Positions 6,515 to 13,009 of a stretch of 64,000 nucleotides of DNA are shown piece after piece (positions within the stretch are counted from its first letter, which is position 1; each line of letters opens with the position of its first letter). Below the pieces are notes generated by a model, which was not told the DNA's origin, ran no database searches, and saw only the letters and a program-made list of their open reading frames with translations. The stretch is from Prevotella sp. (GTDB lineage: Bacteria; Bacteroidota; Bacteroidia; Bacteroidales; Bacteroidaceae), in the NCBI GenBank assembly GCA_017447515.1, contig JAFSNG010000049.1, positions 62,001-126,000 of the forward strand. The letters are read 5' to 3'. A program made the position numbers and the translations under genes.

Positions 6515-7075
6515 ATGAAGAAAAGTACTATTATCACAGCACTGACAGGCATGATGCTCATGGCAGTAAGATTTACAGGTTGCAAGTATTTTAAGCCCCT
6601 CGACGGGCCTGGCATGGAACGCGATTCGACTGACTTATCAGCTTTGGAGGATAGTGTCGCTATCAGTGACAGTCTGAACGTTGTGGCTGACGACGCCGCC
6701 CAGATGCAGGATATGGAAGCCGTGCGGGCTTTCGTGGAGCAGTTCTATAAAGATTGGGGCATGGAGAATCTGCTAGAGTATGACTATCCCAAACAGCACA
6801 TCACACCCCGCCTCCTGAAGTTCCTGGCCGATTCATACGAATTTGAATGCGAGGGCGAGTGTTTGGCTACATGGAAATTCTTCTATGAGGGCGGTGGCGA
6901 TGTCGGTGAGCTGAAGTCACGCCAGATAACAGCCCGCGACGGAAGCCATGTCCTTGTTGAGAACAAGTACGTGAACTATGAATACGACGTGCTCCTTACT
7001 GTGATTAAGGATGGCGACACCTTCAAGATCGACAGCCTTCAGCAAGAGAAGTCAGAGTATATCGATGAGAATTAA
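6515..7075 (+). CDS. Putative lipoprotein, NTF2/DUF3828-like fold possible
   Basis: A 186-residue exported protein with an N-terminal hydrophobic stretch ending FTGC (lipid Cys about residue 23). A linker rich in Asp/Ser follows, then from about residue 68 a domain starting AVRAFVEQFYKDWGMENLLEYDYPKQ-like with alternating strands (VLVENKYVNYEYDVLLTVIKDGDTFKIDSLQ). This layout resembles DUF3828/NTF2-like periplasmic proteins, a weak guess. Third gene in the rhodanese run, 16 bp after the small protein. It ends at the break point of the truncated metallo-hydrolase gene on the other strand. Confidence 0.6.
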   Translation: MKKSTIITALTGMMLMAVRFTGCKYFKPLDGPGMERDSTDLSALEDSVAISDSLNVVADDAAQMQDMEAVRAFVEQFYKDWGMENLLEYDYPKQHITPRLLKFLADSYEFECEGECLATWKFFYEGGGDVGELKSRQITARDGSHVLVENKYVNYEYDVLLTVIKDGDTFKIDSLQQEKSEYIDEN

Positions 7076-7261
7076 TAGATGATTGAAGATAGCCCTCGTA
7101 AAGTGATTTTCATGGAAGTGGCTGGAGAATACATAGACGGGCTTGTCCTTCTTTAGCACACCTCCTATCACGCCGCTTGGATCCAGCCAGTAGTCGAATA
7201 CCAGGATGGACTGCTCCGTTTCGAGCACAAAGTCGCTATGGAAGATGTAGGTAAGTGTCAT
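7052..7261 (-). pseudogene. Truncated MBL-fold metallo-hydrolase
   Basis: The frame reads MTLTYIFHSDFVLETEQSIL and later VFDYWLDPSGVIGGVLKKDK, VYVFSSHFHENHFTRAIF, the N-terminus of an MBL-fold hydrolase normally about 220-240 residues long. Recognisable sequence stops near 7080, at the 3' end of the convergent gene 6515-7075. The metal motif is HFHENH rather than the usual HxHxDH, so Asp is already changed to Asn, which fits decay. It is 5 bp downstream of the 81-residue gene and was probably in one operon with it. Confidence 0.72.
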
Positions 7262-7266
7262 AATCG

Positions 7267-7512
7267 TTATAGCATCTTTTCAAGTATCTCCACAGCCTTG
7301 GTGATGTCCTCCTGAAACCGTTTGTGGTCACGGAGAAAGTCAGCCCTGCCACCACTGATGGCATCATACAGTTCCTGGCTCATGTCATTGGCATAGTCGG
7401 AAATGGCCAACTCAATGTCATCCTTCTGCCAGTCAAGCGTCGAATGAACATAGATGCGCTGCTTCTGATGCAGGAAACTGTAGGCGGTCTCGATACTATC
7501 CTTTGTTATCAT
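7267..7512 (-). CDS. Small hypothetical protein, 81 residues
   Basis: A helical, acidic, cytoplasmic protein (MITKDSIETAYSFLHQKQRI start, AISDYANDMSQELYDAISGG in the middle, and a C-terminal EDITKAVEILEKML helix). Its ATG overlaps the stop of the upstream gene by 4 bp, which indicates translational coupling. I recognise it only as a type common in Bacteroidales genomes; function unknown. Confidence 0.65.
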   Translation of the reverse strand: MITKDSIETAYSFLHQKQRIYVHSTLDWQKDDIELAISDYANDMSQELYDAISGGRADFLRDHKRFQEDITKAVEILEKML

Positions 7513-7718
7513 CTTGTTACTGTATCATATCCTATCGGTCGGAACTGTCGTTGCTTCTCGCTGTACACGAATCCGTGGCCGTATAGGTAATCCTTTATGT
7601 CTTTTGGCTCCGTGCCAAAGTTATAGCACAGTGATTCCAGCGTGTCAAACTCCTCGTCTCTCAGGAGCATATTCACGCTCGAAACCAGTATGGCAGGATC
7701 TTTCGGCAGGTAGTCCAT
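7509..7718 (-). CDS. DUF4250-like small protein
   Basis: A 69-residue protein from the ATG at 7718 (MDYLPKDPAILVSSVNMLLR). The D-x-LPKDPAxLxSxxNxxLRDE start, then LESLCYNFGTEP and a short winged-helix-like second half, matches DUF4250 as I remember it. An in-frame Met at 7769 would add 17 residues that overlap hairpin element E2 and is less likely. The predicted leader contains E2, with a -7 box at 7820-7827. First gene of a three-gene run that ends with the truncated metallo-hydrolase. Confidence 0.7.
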   Translation of the reverse strand: MDYLPKDPAILVSSVNMLLRDEEFDTLESLCYNFGTEPKDIKDYLYGHGFVYSEKQRQFRPIGYDTVTR

Positions 7719-7748
7719 ATCACAATTCTTATTAAATCGGAGGGCAAG

Positions 7749-7809
7749 GACGGTGCAAACCGAGAGCAATCAAACTTGTTTGAATTGCCGAGGTGCAGCC
7801 CGTTCTCGC
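7749..7809 (-). repeat. Leader hairpin element E2, 61 bp
   Basis: On the minus strand it begins GCGAGAACGGGCT and ends TTGCACCGTC, with a central hairpin GCAATTCAAAC-AA-GTTTGATTGC. It has exactly the same length as E3 and aligns with it without gaps. It starts 11 nt after the minus-strand -7 box TACCTTTG and ends 30 nt before the DUF4250 start codon, so it lies in the leader in sense orientation. Confidence 0.7.
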
Positions 7810-7819
7810 AAATATTTTT

Positions 7820-7858
7820 GCAAAGGTACTCATTTTTACTTTATTATTCGTATCTTTG
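7820..7858. promoter_or_regulatory. Divergent promoter boxes
   Basis: Minus strand TACCTTTG at 7820-7827 drives the DUF4250 run; plus strand TATCTTTG at 7851-7858 drives the hotdog thioesterase gene. The -33 boxes are poor on both sides. Confidence 0.5.
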
Positions 7859-7886
7859 TGCCCAAGTTTACAATACTTTAAGAAGA

Positions 7887-8261
7887 ATGATAGAAATAGG
7901 ACTGAAACATACAAGTGAATTGACGGTTACTGATACCGTTACTGCTATTCAGATGGGGTCTGGGGACATGCCTGTCCTGGCTACTCCTGCCATGATGGCA
8001 TTGATGGAGAACGCTGCCATGCTTGCTGTCGCTGACGAACTGCCTGAAGGTTGCACTACCGTTGGCGGCCATATCGAATCTTCGCATCTGAAGCCTTCAA
8101 AGATTGGTGACAAGGTAACTGCAACAGCCGAGGTGACCAAGGTTGATGGGAAGAAGATAGAGTTCAAAGTGTCTGCCTATTCTGGTGAAACGCTACTTGG
8201 TGAGGGTACACACCTGAGATTCATCGTTGATAGGGAACGTTTCATGTCAAAACTTGGTTAA
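7887..8261 (+). CDS. Hotdog-fold thioesterase (FlK-like)
   Basis: A 124-residue single-domain hotdog protein from the ATG at 7887; longer upstream frames run through promoter DNA. Key stretch: VLATPAMMALMENAAMLAVAD followed by GCTTVGGHIESSHLKPSKIG, the pattern of fluoroacetyl-CoA thioesterase-like proteins, where Thr, Glu and His form the active site. Likely hydrolyses a short acyl-CoA in the cytoplasm; the substrate is unknown. The next gene starts at the base after its stop, so the two form one operon. Confidence 0.83.
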   Translation: MIEIGLKHTSELTVTDTVTAIQMGSGDMPVLATPAMMALMENAAMLAVADELPEGCTTVGGHIESSHLKPSKIGDKVTATAEVTKVDGKKIEFKVSAYSGETLLGEGTHLRFIVDRERFMSKLG

Positions 8262-8576
8262 ATGGTACAGAACTACAAAGTCATTACCCTCTGTGGAAGC
8301 ACCCGTTTCAAGGAGCAATACATGGAAGTTCAGAAACGGCTGACGCTTGAAGGCTGCATTGTCATTAGCGTTGGCCTGTTCGGACATTCCGGCGATGAAG
8401 AGGTGTGGAAAACTGGCACAAAGGAAATGCTTGATGACATGCATCTGCGTAAAATCGACATGGCAGACGAAATCTTTGTCATCAATGTCGGTGGCTACAT
8501 TGGCGAGAGTACCAAACGTGAGATAGCATACGCTGAGAAGACTGGTAAAAAAGTGAATTATCTGGAGAACGATTAA
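8262..8576 (+). CDS. Nucleoside 2-deoxyribosyltransferase-like protein
   Basis: A 104-residue protein starting directly after the thioesterase stop. It opens with VITLCGSTRFKEQYMEVQK, the CGSTRF loop found in the nucleoside deoxyribosyltransferase/DUF4406-type Rossmann-like fold, and later has IDMADEIFVINVGGYIGEST and KREIAYAEKTGKKVNYLE, the E-x-x-Y/A pattern around the catalytic Glu. Such proteins act on nucleosides or nucleotides; the substrate is open. Confidence 0.72.
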   Translation: MVQNYKVITLCGSTRFKEQYMEVQKRLTLEGCIVISVGLFGHSGDEEVWKTGTKEMLDDMHLRKIDMADEIFVINVGGYIGESTKREIAYAEKTGKKVNYLEND

Positions 8577-8666
8577 ATCCCCACTTGTTCCAAGTAATAA
8601 AGTAATGGTAAAACGCGGTTTTAGACTGAAAAGCTGGCACATGTGACACTTTTTTAGCCCAAAAGT

Positions 8667-8697
8667 GTTGATTATTCAGAAATTATTTGTATCTTTG
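8667..8697 (+). promoter_or_regulatory. Promoter of the DUF4143-type ATPase gene
   Basis: GTTG (ends 8670), 19 bp, TATCTTTG (8690-8697). Element E3 begins 11 nt after the -7 box, so the transcript would start just before the hairpin. Confidence 0.6.
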
Positions 8698-8708
8698 CGG
8701 TGTAAACC

Positions 8709-8769
8709 GCGAAGTCGGGCTACGCCTCAGCAATTGAGTCACAACTCATTGCATTCGGCTTGCACCGAC
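8709..8769 (+). repeat. Leader hairpin element E3, 61 bp
   Basis: Begins GCGAAGTCGGGCT and ends TTGCACCGAC. The central stem is GCAATTGAGT-CACA-ACTCATTGC. The outer arms match E2 while the inner stem differs in sequence but stays paired. It is in sense orientation in the leader of the ATPase gene, 44 bp before the ATG. Confidence 0.7.
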
Positions 8770-8813
8770 ATTGCACTGAAAAATTGGCACATGTGCCACA
8801 AATTCATTGTACG

Positions 8814-10067
8814 ATGGAGATAAAAAGAGACAGCTATTTGAACCAACTGGTTAATGCCAGACAAAATGGATTCATTAAAGTAGTAACCGGACCGCGCAGG
8901 TGCGGGAAGTCATACTTGTTAAAGACCTTGTTTCATAACCACCTGCTTTCAGAAGGGGTGGACGAAAGCCATATCATTGAAGTGGATCTGGAGGACAGGG
9001 CCAATAAGGAGTTGAGAGATCCTGATGCATTGTTGGCATACGTCAAGTCCAAGATAGCCAGCCAACAGTTGCATTTCATTATTCTGGATGAGGTGCAGAA
9101 GGTTGATGAGTTTGTTGATGTGCTCAACAGCCTGCTGCATATAAAGAACGCAGATGTCTACGTGACTGGTAGCAACTCACACTTCCTCTCTACTGATATT
9201 GCAACAGAGTTCAGGGGACGTGATCATCAGATAAGAGTTTATCCATTGAGTTTCTCGGAATACTATTCAACTGTAGGCGGAGATAAGAGTGATGCTTGGA
9301 AAGACTACTATACCTTTGGCGGTCTTCCCTTAATATTGTCCTTTACCACTGACCAAGAGAAGGCTGACTATCTGCGAAAGCTGTTCCAGACCGTATACAT
9401 GGCAGACATACTGGAAAGATATAAGATCAAGAATGACAAGGAACTGCGTGAACTGGTCAACATCTTGGCTTCCTCTATCGGATCTCCCAACAACCCTACA
9501 AAGATTGCAAATACATTCAAGAGTGTTGAGAACTCAAATATCACGAGCCAGACTATCGACAAGTATCTCCTTTATCTCAAAGAGGCCTTTGTCATCAATA
9601 AAGCTGAGCGTTTTGATGTAAAGGGAAGGAAGTACATTGGTACGCTGTCGAAATACTATTTTGAGGACTTGGGCATCCGTAACGCACTGATAAATTTCCG
9701 TCAGCAGGAAGAGAACCACATTATGGAGAACGTCATCTATAATGAACTCTGCATGCGTGGCTATCAGGTGGATGTCGGTCAGGTGGAAATCCGAAAGAGA
9801 ACCGAAGACGGGAAGCAGGAGAGAATGCGTCTTGAAGTGGACTTCGTGGTCAATCAGGCAAGTCAGCGCTACTACATACAATCTGCCTTGGCTATTCCTA
9901 ACAAGGAAAAAGAGGATCAGGAAACCCAATCGCTGGTAAATATTGACGACTCTTTCAAGAAGATTGTCCTTGTGAAAGACAATATCAAGCCCTGGCACAA
10001 TGAAAAGGGTATCCTGATGATGGGACTGATGGACTTCCTGCTGAATAAGAATAGTTTGGAGATATAA
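8814..10067 (+). CDS. ATP-binding protein, AAA_14/DUF4143 type
   Basis: A 417-residue P-loop ATPase from the ATG at 8814 (MEIKRDSYLNQLVNARQNGF); the frame extends upstream through palindromic DNA and is not used. Walker A is TGPRRCGKSYLL, Walker B is HFIILDEVQKV, and a sensor-like VTGSNSHFLSTD follows. The C-terminal half (from about 200) has the DUF4143 pattern, SKYYFEDLGIRNALINFRQ. These are widespread, mostly stand-alone proteins of unknown cellular role. It stands alone with its own promoter, hairpin leader and flanking palindromes. Confidence 0.88.
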   Translation: MEIKRDSYLNQLVNARQNGFIKVVTGPRRCGKSYLLKTLFHNHLLSEGVDESHIIEVDLEDRANKELRDPDALLAYVKSKIASQQLHFIILDEVQKVDEFVDVLNSLLHIKNADVYVTGSNSHFLSTDIATEFRGRDHQIRVYPLSFSEYYSTVGGDKSDAWKDYYTFGGLPLILSFTTDQEKADYLRKLFQTVYMADILERYKIKNDKELRELVNILASSIGSPNNPTKIANTFKSVENSNITSQTIDKYLLYLKEAFVINKAERFDVKGRKYIGTLSKYYFEDLGIRNALINFRQQEENHIMENVIYNELCMRGYQVDVGQVEIRKRTEDGKQERMRLEVDFVVNQASQRYYIQSALAIPNKEKEDQETQSLVNIDDSFKKIVLVKDNIKPWHNEKGILMMGLMDFLLNKNSLEI

Positions 10068-10077
10068 CATAGAAGAT

Positions 10078-10575
10078 ATGAAATTATTAGATTTAGTAAA
10101 GCAGAGGTATAGCTGTAGGAGCTATCAGGAGAATAGTGTGGAACAGGAGAAGCTGGACTACGTAATGGAGTGTGTCCGCTTTGCCCCGTCTGCAGTAAAC
10201 AAACAGCCGTGGATGTTCCGTGTGGTCAAGAACGAGACCGACAAGACAAAACTGCAGGAATGTTACAACCGCGAATGGTTCGCGACTGCTCCGATGTACA
10301 TCATCTGCTCCATCCTGCACGACGAGGAGTGGGTGCGCTCGGATGGCAAACATCATGGTGACATCGATATTGCCATTGCCGTGGAACACTTGTGTCTGGC
10401 AGCTACGGAACAAGGCCTCGCCACCTGCTGGGTCTGCAACTTCGATGCTGAGAAGTGTAAGAAACTATTTGGCTTGTCTGAGAACGAGGAACCTGCCGTT
10501 TTGATTCCCATCGGTTATGCAGCCGACGAGCCGAAGGAAAAGAAACGTAAGGAGATTGATGAAATCTGCAAATAA
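10078..10575 (+). CDS. Nitroreductase family protein
   Basis: A 165-residue FMN-dependent nitroreductase-type protein. Visible family marks are QRYSCRSYQ near the N-terminus (FMN phosphate contact), MECVRFAPSAVNKQPW, and the C-terminal EQGLATCWVCNFDAEKCKKL and VLIPIGYAADEP. Short for the family but complete. Reduces quinones or nitro compounds with NAD(P)H in other members; the natural substrate is unknown. It is 10 bp after the ATPase gene and 1 bp before the FKBP gene, so it may head a run of five small genes. Confidence 0.87.
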   Translation: MKLLDLVKQRYSCRSYQENSVEQEKLDYVMECVRFAPSAVNKQPWMFRVVKNETDKTKLQECYNREWFATAPMYIICSILHDEEWVRSDGKHHGDIDIAIAVEHLCLAATEQGLATCWVCNFDAEKCKKLFGLSENEEPAVLIPIGYAADEPKEKKRKEIDEICK

Positions 10576-10576
10576 T

Positions 10577-10975
10577 ATGGCAAAGCGAGAATACATACAG
10601 GCCAACAAGGAATGGCTAGAGGCAAAAGCCAAAGAGGAAGGCGTAAAGGCTCTGCCTAAAGGCATCTATTATAAAGTGCTGAGCGAGGGCAATCAGGATG
10701 GTGCAAAGCCAACGGTTCGCAGCATCATCACAGCCCACTATACAGGCAGAACCATCGACGGCAAACAGTTCGACAGCAGCCGTGGCGGTGTACCGTTGGC
10801 TTGCCGACTTTGCGACCTCATCGAGGGCTGGATTATCGCCATTCAGCAGATGCACATCGGTGACAAGTGGGAACTTTACATCCCTGCAGAAATGGGCTAC
10901 GGTAAGTTCTCTCAGCCTGGCATCCCCGGTGGCTCGACACTTATCTTTGAAATTGAACTCTTAGGCATCGCATGA
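10577..10975 (+). CDS. FKBP-type peptidyl-prolyl isomerase
   Basis: A 132-residue cytoplasmic protein from the ATG at 10577, one base after the nitroreductase stop. N-terminal helix (EYIQANKEWLEAKAKEEG) followed by an FKBP domain: GIYYKVLSEG, ITAHYTGRTIDGKQFDSSRG, WELYIPAEMGYGKF and a final STLIFEIELLGI. The usual VIxGW motif appears as IEGWIIAIQQM. Catalyses proline isomerisation during folding. Its stop overlaps the next ATG by 4 bp. Confidence 0.88.
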   Translation: MAKREYIQANKEWLEAKAKEEGVKALPKGIYYKVLSEGNQDGAKPTVRSIITAHYTGRTIDGKQFDSSRGGVPLACRLCDLIEGWIIAIQQMHIGDKWELYIPAEMGYGKFSQPGIPGGSTLIFEIELLGIA

Positions 10976-11310
10976 CACTTCGAGAACTAATCAATTCTGT
11001 AGATTCTGAGCAGTACAGCGAATCAGCGTTGTATCAGAGGCTGCGTGAGACGAAGCCTGAGTATGGTTCCAACAGACGTATTGAGGTCAAGTTGGTGAAT
11101 GGTGAGGTTACTATTACCAACGTTCACGTTGGCTCCTTGGGTGACATCCTGACTTACCAGATTGATGTGGCTCCAGACCTGCAAGTGACTAAGACACAAC
11201 TGTTGGATGAAATCCTCAAAGAGATGGCTTCGAACACATTCAGCGATGAAGAACAGGCTGAGTTCTGGGATGACTTCGATAACCTGCAAAAAGCAAAGAT
11301 AGTAAGATGA
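10972..11310 (+). CDS. Hypothetical protein, 112 residues
   Basis: Coupled to the FKBP gene (ATGA overlap) and to the next gene (ATGA overlap at 11307). Acidic and probably soluble: MTLRELINSVDSEQYSESAL start, a beta segment RIEVKLVNGEVTITNVHVGS, then a helical DEILKEMASNTFSDEEQAEF and a Trp/Asp-rich end. I do not recognise a family with certainty. Confidence 0.6.
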   Translation: MTLRELINSVDSEQYSESALYQRLRETKPEYGSNRRIEVKLVNGEVTITNVHVGSLGDILTYQIDVAPDLQVTKTQLLDEILKEMASNTFSDEEQAEFWDDFDNLQKAKIVR

Positions 11311-11609
11311 ATCTCCCCAAGTTCATAATAACAATGGATGGGTATTTCCGGCTTGGCATGGTCAATCAGCATAAAGACTTGCTAAAGCCGGGCGATTCAT
11401 GCCTTGGCGGTGGCTACTATCACTTCGATTATACCTCAAATCGCATTATTCTTGATCGATCTTCTTATGACTTCGGCAAACCAAAGTGGCACCTGCTGGA
11501 AGTTCTGAAGGTTCCATCGGTGTATCGCGGCATGCGACTTGTTTACTTCTATGACGATTACCGCGAGTTTGAAGTCAGCCAGGAACTGCAAATTGAATAC
11601 TATGACTGA
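11307..11609 (+). CDS. Hypothetical protein, 100 residues
   Basis: Overlaps the previous gene by 4 bp. Rich in Tyr, Phe and Gly (FRLGMVNQHKDLLKPGDSC, GGGYYHFDYTSNRIILDRSS, GKPKWHLLEVLKV) and predicted mostly beta. It looks like a small conserved protein of Bacteroidales gene clusters, possibly a partner of its neighbours; no function is visible. Confidence 0.6.
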   Translation: MNLPKFIITMDGYFRLGMVNQHKDLLKPGDSCLGGGYYHFDYTSNRIILDRSSYDFGKPKWHLLEVLKVPSVYRGMRLVYFYDDYREFEVSQELQIEYYD

Positions 11610-11838
11610 CTACGATTCCATATGGCGCACACAGGATGAGATCAGAACGGTGGTGAATGCCGTTCTGGGTGAATGTATCTGGAATCTCAGCTACAACGAA
11701 CGACGGATGGCCATTGAACTGGAGTTGACAGTCACCCTCGATGATGATGCCGTCAGCAATCTTTGCTGCCAGTTCCCCATTACTGCCGACTACGACGGCA
11801 TCGGAGCAAAAGGCTCGAAATTCGTGTTCTATCTCTGA
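11602..11838 (+). CDS. Hypothetical protein, 78 residues
   Basis: The ATG at 11602 (MTDYDSIWRTQDEIRTVVNA) overlaps the previous gene by 8 bp, favouring it over the upstream Met at 11539. Alternating helix and strand (RRMAIELELTVTLDDDAVSN), acidic, no signal. The last 10 bases overlap convergently with the PHP gene. Not recognised. Confidence 0.55.
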   Translation: MTDYDSIWRTQDEIRTVVNAVLGECIWNLSYNERRMAIELELTVTLDDDAVSNLCCQFPITADYDGIGAKGSKFVFYL

Positions 11839-12548
11839 ATCCCCAGATAATCGAAGAAGCGGTCTGGCCAGTAGTTCATAATCAGTTTGTCAGGGAAATC
11901 CGTCTCTGCCAATAGCGGATAGAGACGTTCATAGTCGGCTATCTGAAATGAGATATGTGCATCGCTCCCGAGAATTGTAGGAACCTCATACTTCTTGCAC
12001 AAACGCAGAATCTCCAGATTATTATCCCGCGCCACTGTCTTCTTGCGCTGTGGAGCCAACGAATGGTTGTTCACCTCTAATAGTGTATGAGCCTCCTTAG
12101 CTGCCAACACTAATTGCTCAAAGTCGAGTTCTGCTGAGCCATCGCCGGGATGACTGATGATGTGAATTTTAGGATTTCTGATGACACGAATCATCCCCTC
12201 CGTATTCTCCTCCTTCGTGCCACCTTGATACCACGCAGCGTGAATGCCTGCAATGGCGAGGTCAAGCCATCCTATTTGCTCATCCGTCAGGTCAAGACCG
12301 CCCTTCGTATCGAGGATATTGATCTCGCAGCCCATCAGCAACCGTATGCCGTACATTTGACGAGGTACGGTGAACATATTCTTGAAATACAGCGTCGGAC
12401 AAGTTCCTGGCACACTCGGCCCATGCTCCGTAATGCCCAGCACATCCAATCCCATGTCGGCAGCTGCCTTCGCCATCTCCTGAAGGCTGCTATAGGCATG
12501 TCCCGATGCCACCGTATGCGTATGAGCGTCAACTAATATCTTTTTCAT
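11829..12548 (-). CDS. PHP-domain phosphoesterase (YcdX-like)
   Basis: A 239-residue PHP-family metal-dependent phosphatase. Metal ligands are visible in order: VDAHTHTVASGHAYS (HxH near the N-terminus), GITEHGPS, GCEINI, IAGIHAAWY, IISHPGDG, LEVNNHS and GSDAHIS near the C-terminus. YcdX-type enzymes bind three zinc ions and cleave phosphomonoesters; the substrate here is unknown. Monocistronic, with the tRNA-His gene upstream on the same strand. Confidence 0.88.
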   Translation of the reverse strand: MKKILVDAHTHTVASGHAYSSLQEMAKAAADMGLDVLGITEHGPSVPGTCPTLYFKNMFTVPRQMYGIRLLMGCEINILDTKGGLDLTDEQIGWLDLAIAGIHAAWYQGGTKEENTEGMIRVIRNPKIHIISHPGDGSAELDFEQLVLAAKEAHTLLEVNNHSLAPQRKKTVARDNNLEILRLCKKYEVPTILGSDAHISFQIADYERLYPLLAETDFPDKLIMNYWPDRFFDYLGIQR

Positions 12549-12562
12549 TTGTTTACTTTAAA

Positions 12563-12600
12563 CTAAAAATCCCCGCAAGTTATTTACCTGCAGGGATTCA
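12563..12600 (-). terminator. Intrinsic terminator after tRNA-His
   Basis: On the minus strand AATCCCTGCAGG, a loop, then a GCGGGGATT arm followed by TTTTAG. The stem has about nine pairs with one mismatch. It lies 9 bp downstream of the tRNA 3' end. Confidence 0.65.
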
Positions 12601-12608
12601 TTTCTTTG

Positions 12609-12683
12609 GGTGCCCGGACGGACTCGAACCGTCGACATTCAGAACCACAATCTGACGCTCTAACCAACTGAACTACGGGCACC
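12609..12683 (-). tRNA. tRNA-His (anticodon GTG)
   Basis: The minus strand folds into a complete cloverleaf: acceptor GTGCCCG paired with CGGGCAC, D arm AGTTCAGTTGGTTAGAGC-like, anticodon stem TCAGA/TCTGA with loop TTGTGGT (anticodon GTG), T arm GACGG-TTCGAGT-CCGTC. An extra 5' G opposite C73, typical of tRNA-His, is encoded. CCA is not encoded. Confidence 0.95.
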
Positions 12684-12787
12684 ATGTAAAGGATCAAATT
12701 GCATCACCTTTCGGATTTGCGGGTGCAAAGGTAGGCATTTTCCGCGAGACTGCCAAACTTTTGGGCGTTTTTTTTCCAAAAAGTTCA

Positions 12788-12821
12788 ATTATCGCTTGTT
12801 GTCGCGTGATTATCGCTTGTT
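12788..12821 (+). repeat. Two direct repeats with 21-bp spacing
   Basis: ATTATCGCTTGTT occurs at 12788-12800 and again at 12809-12821, starting 21 bp apart, just upstream of the -33 box of the small membrane protein gene. Two helical turns apart, they could be a regulator site. Confidence 0.5.
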
Positions 12822-12844
12822 CCGAAAAAGTAAATAGCAAATTA

Positions 12845-12876
12845 TTTGGTAATTCATTTGCTTATTCGTAACTTTG
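12845..12876 (+). promoter_or_regulatory. Promoter of the 26-residue membrane protein
   Basis: TTTG (12845-12848), 20 bp, TAACTTTG (12869-12876). A full match to the Bacteroidetes consensus, with the ATG 27 bp downstream. Confidence 0.65.
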
Positions 12877-12903
12877 CAACGATTACACTAAAATAGCACT
12901 ATT

Positions 12904-12984
12904 ATGGATTGGTTACACATTACAGCGGTTATCGCCTTGGTCATCATCGGAGTGGTCATTTATCTCAAAAAACGTGGAGAATAG
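12904..12984 (+). CDS. Single-pass membrane miniprotein, 26 residues
   Basis: Reads MDWLHITAVIALVIIGVVIY followed by LKKRGE. One membrane helix (about residues 6-21) with a positive C-terminal end, so the C-terminus is predicted in the cytoplasm. A near-consensus promoter at the proper distance supports expression. No family is known to me. It lies alone between tRNA-His and the convergent SpoIIE-type gene. Confidence 0.55.
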   Translation: MDWLHITAVIALVIIGVVIYLKKRGE

Positions 12985-13009
12985 CTGTTTTCTTCGTCCG
13001 TTCTTGCTC

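Larger units (their letters stand above)
8624..8799 (+). repeat. Pair of palindromic direct repeats around the ATPase promoter
   Basis: Copy 1 at 8624-8649 and copy 2 at 8773-8799 share ACTGAAAA and, two or three bases later, TGGCACATGTG. In copy 2 the core GGCACATGTGCC is a perfect 12-bp palindrome; copy 1 has one change. Copy 1 lies just upstream of the -33 box and copy 2 lies 15 bp upstream of the start codon, so the pair brackets promoter and leader. Confidence 0.6.
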
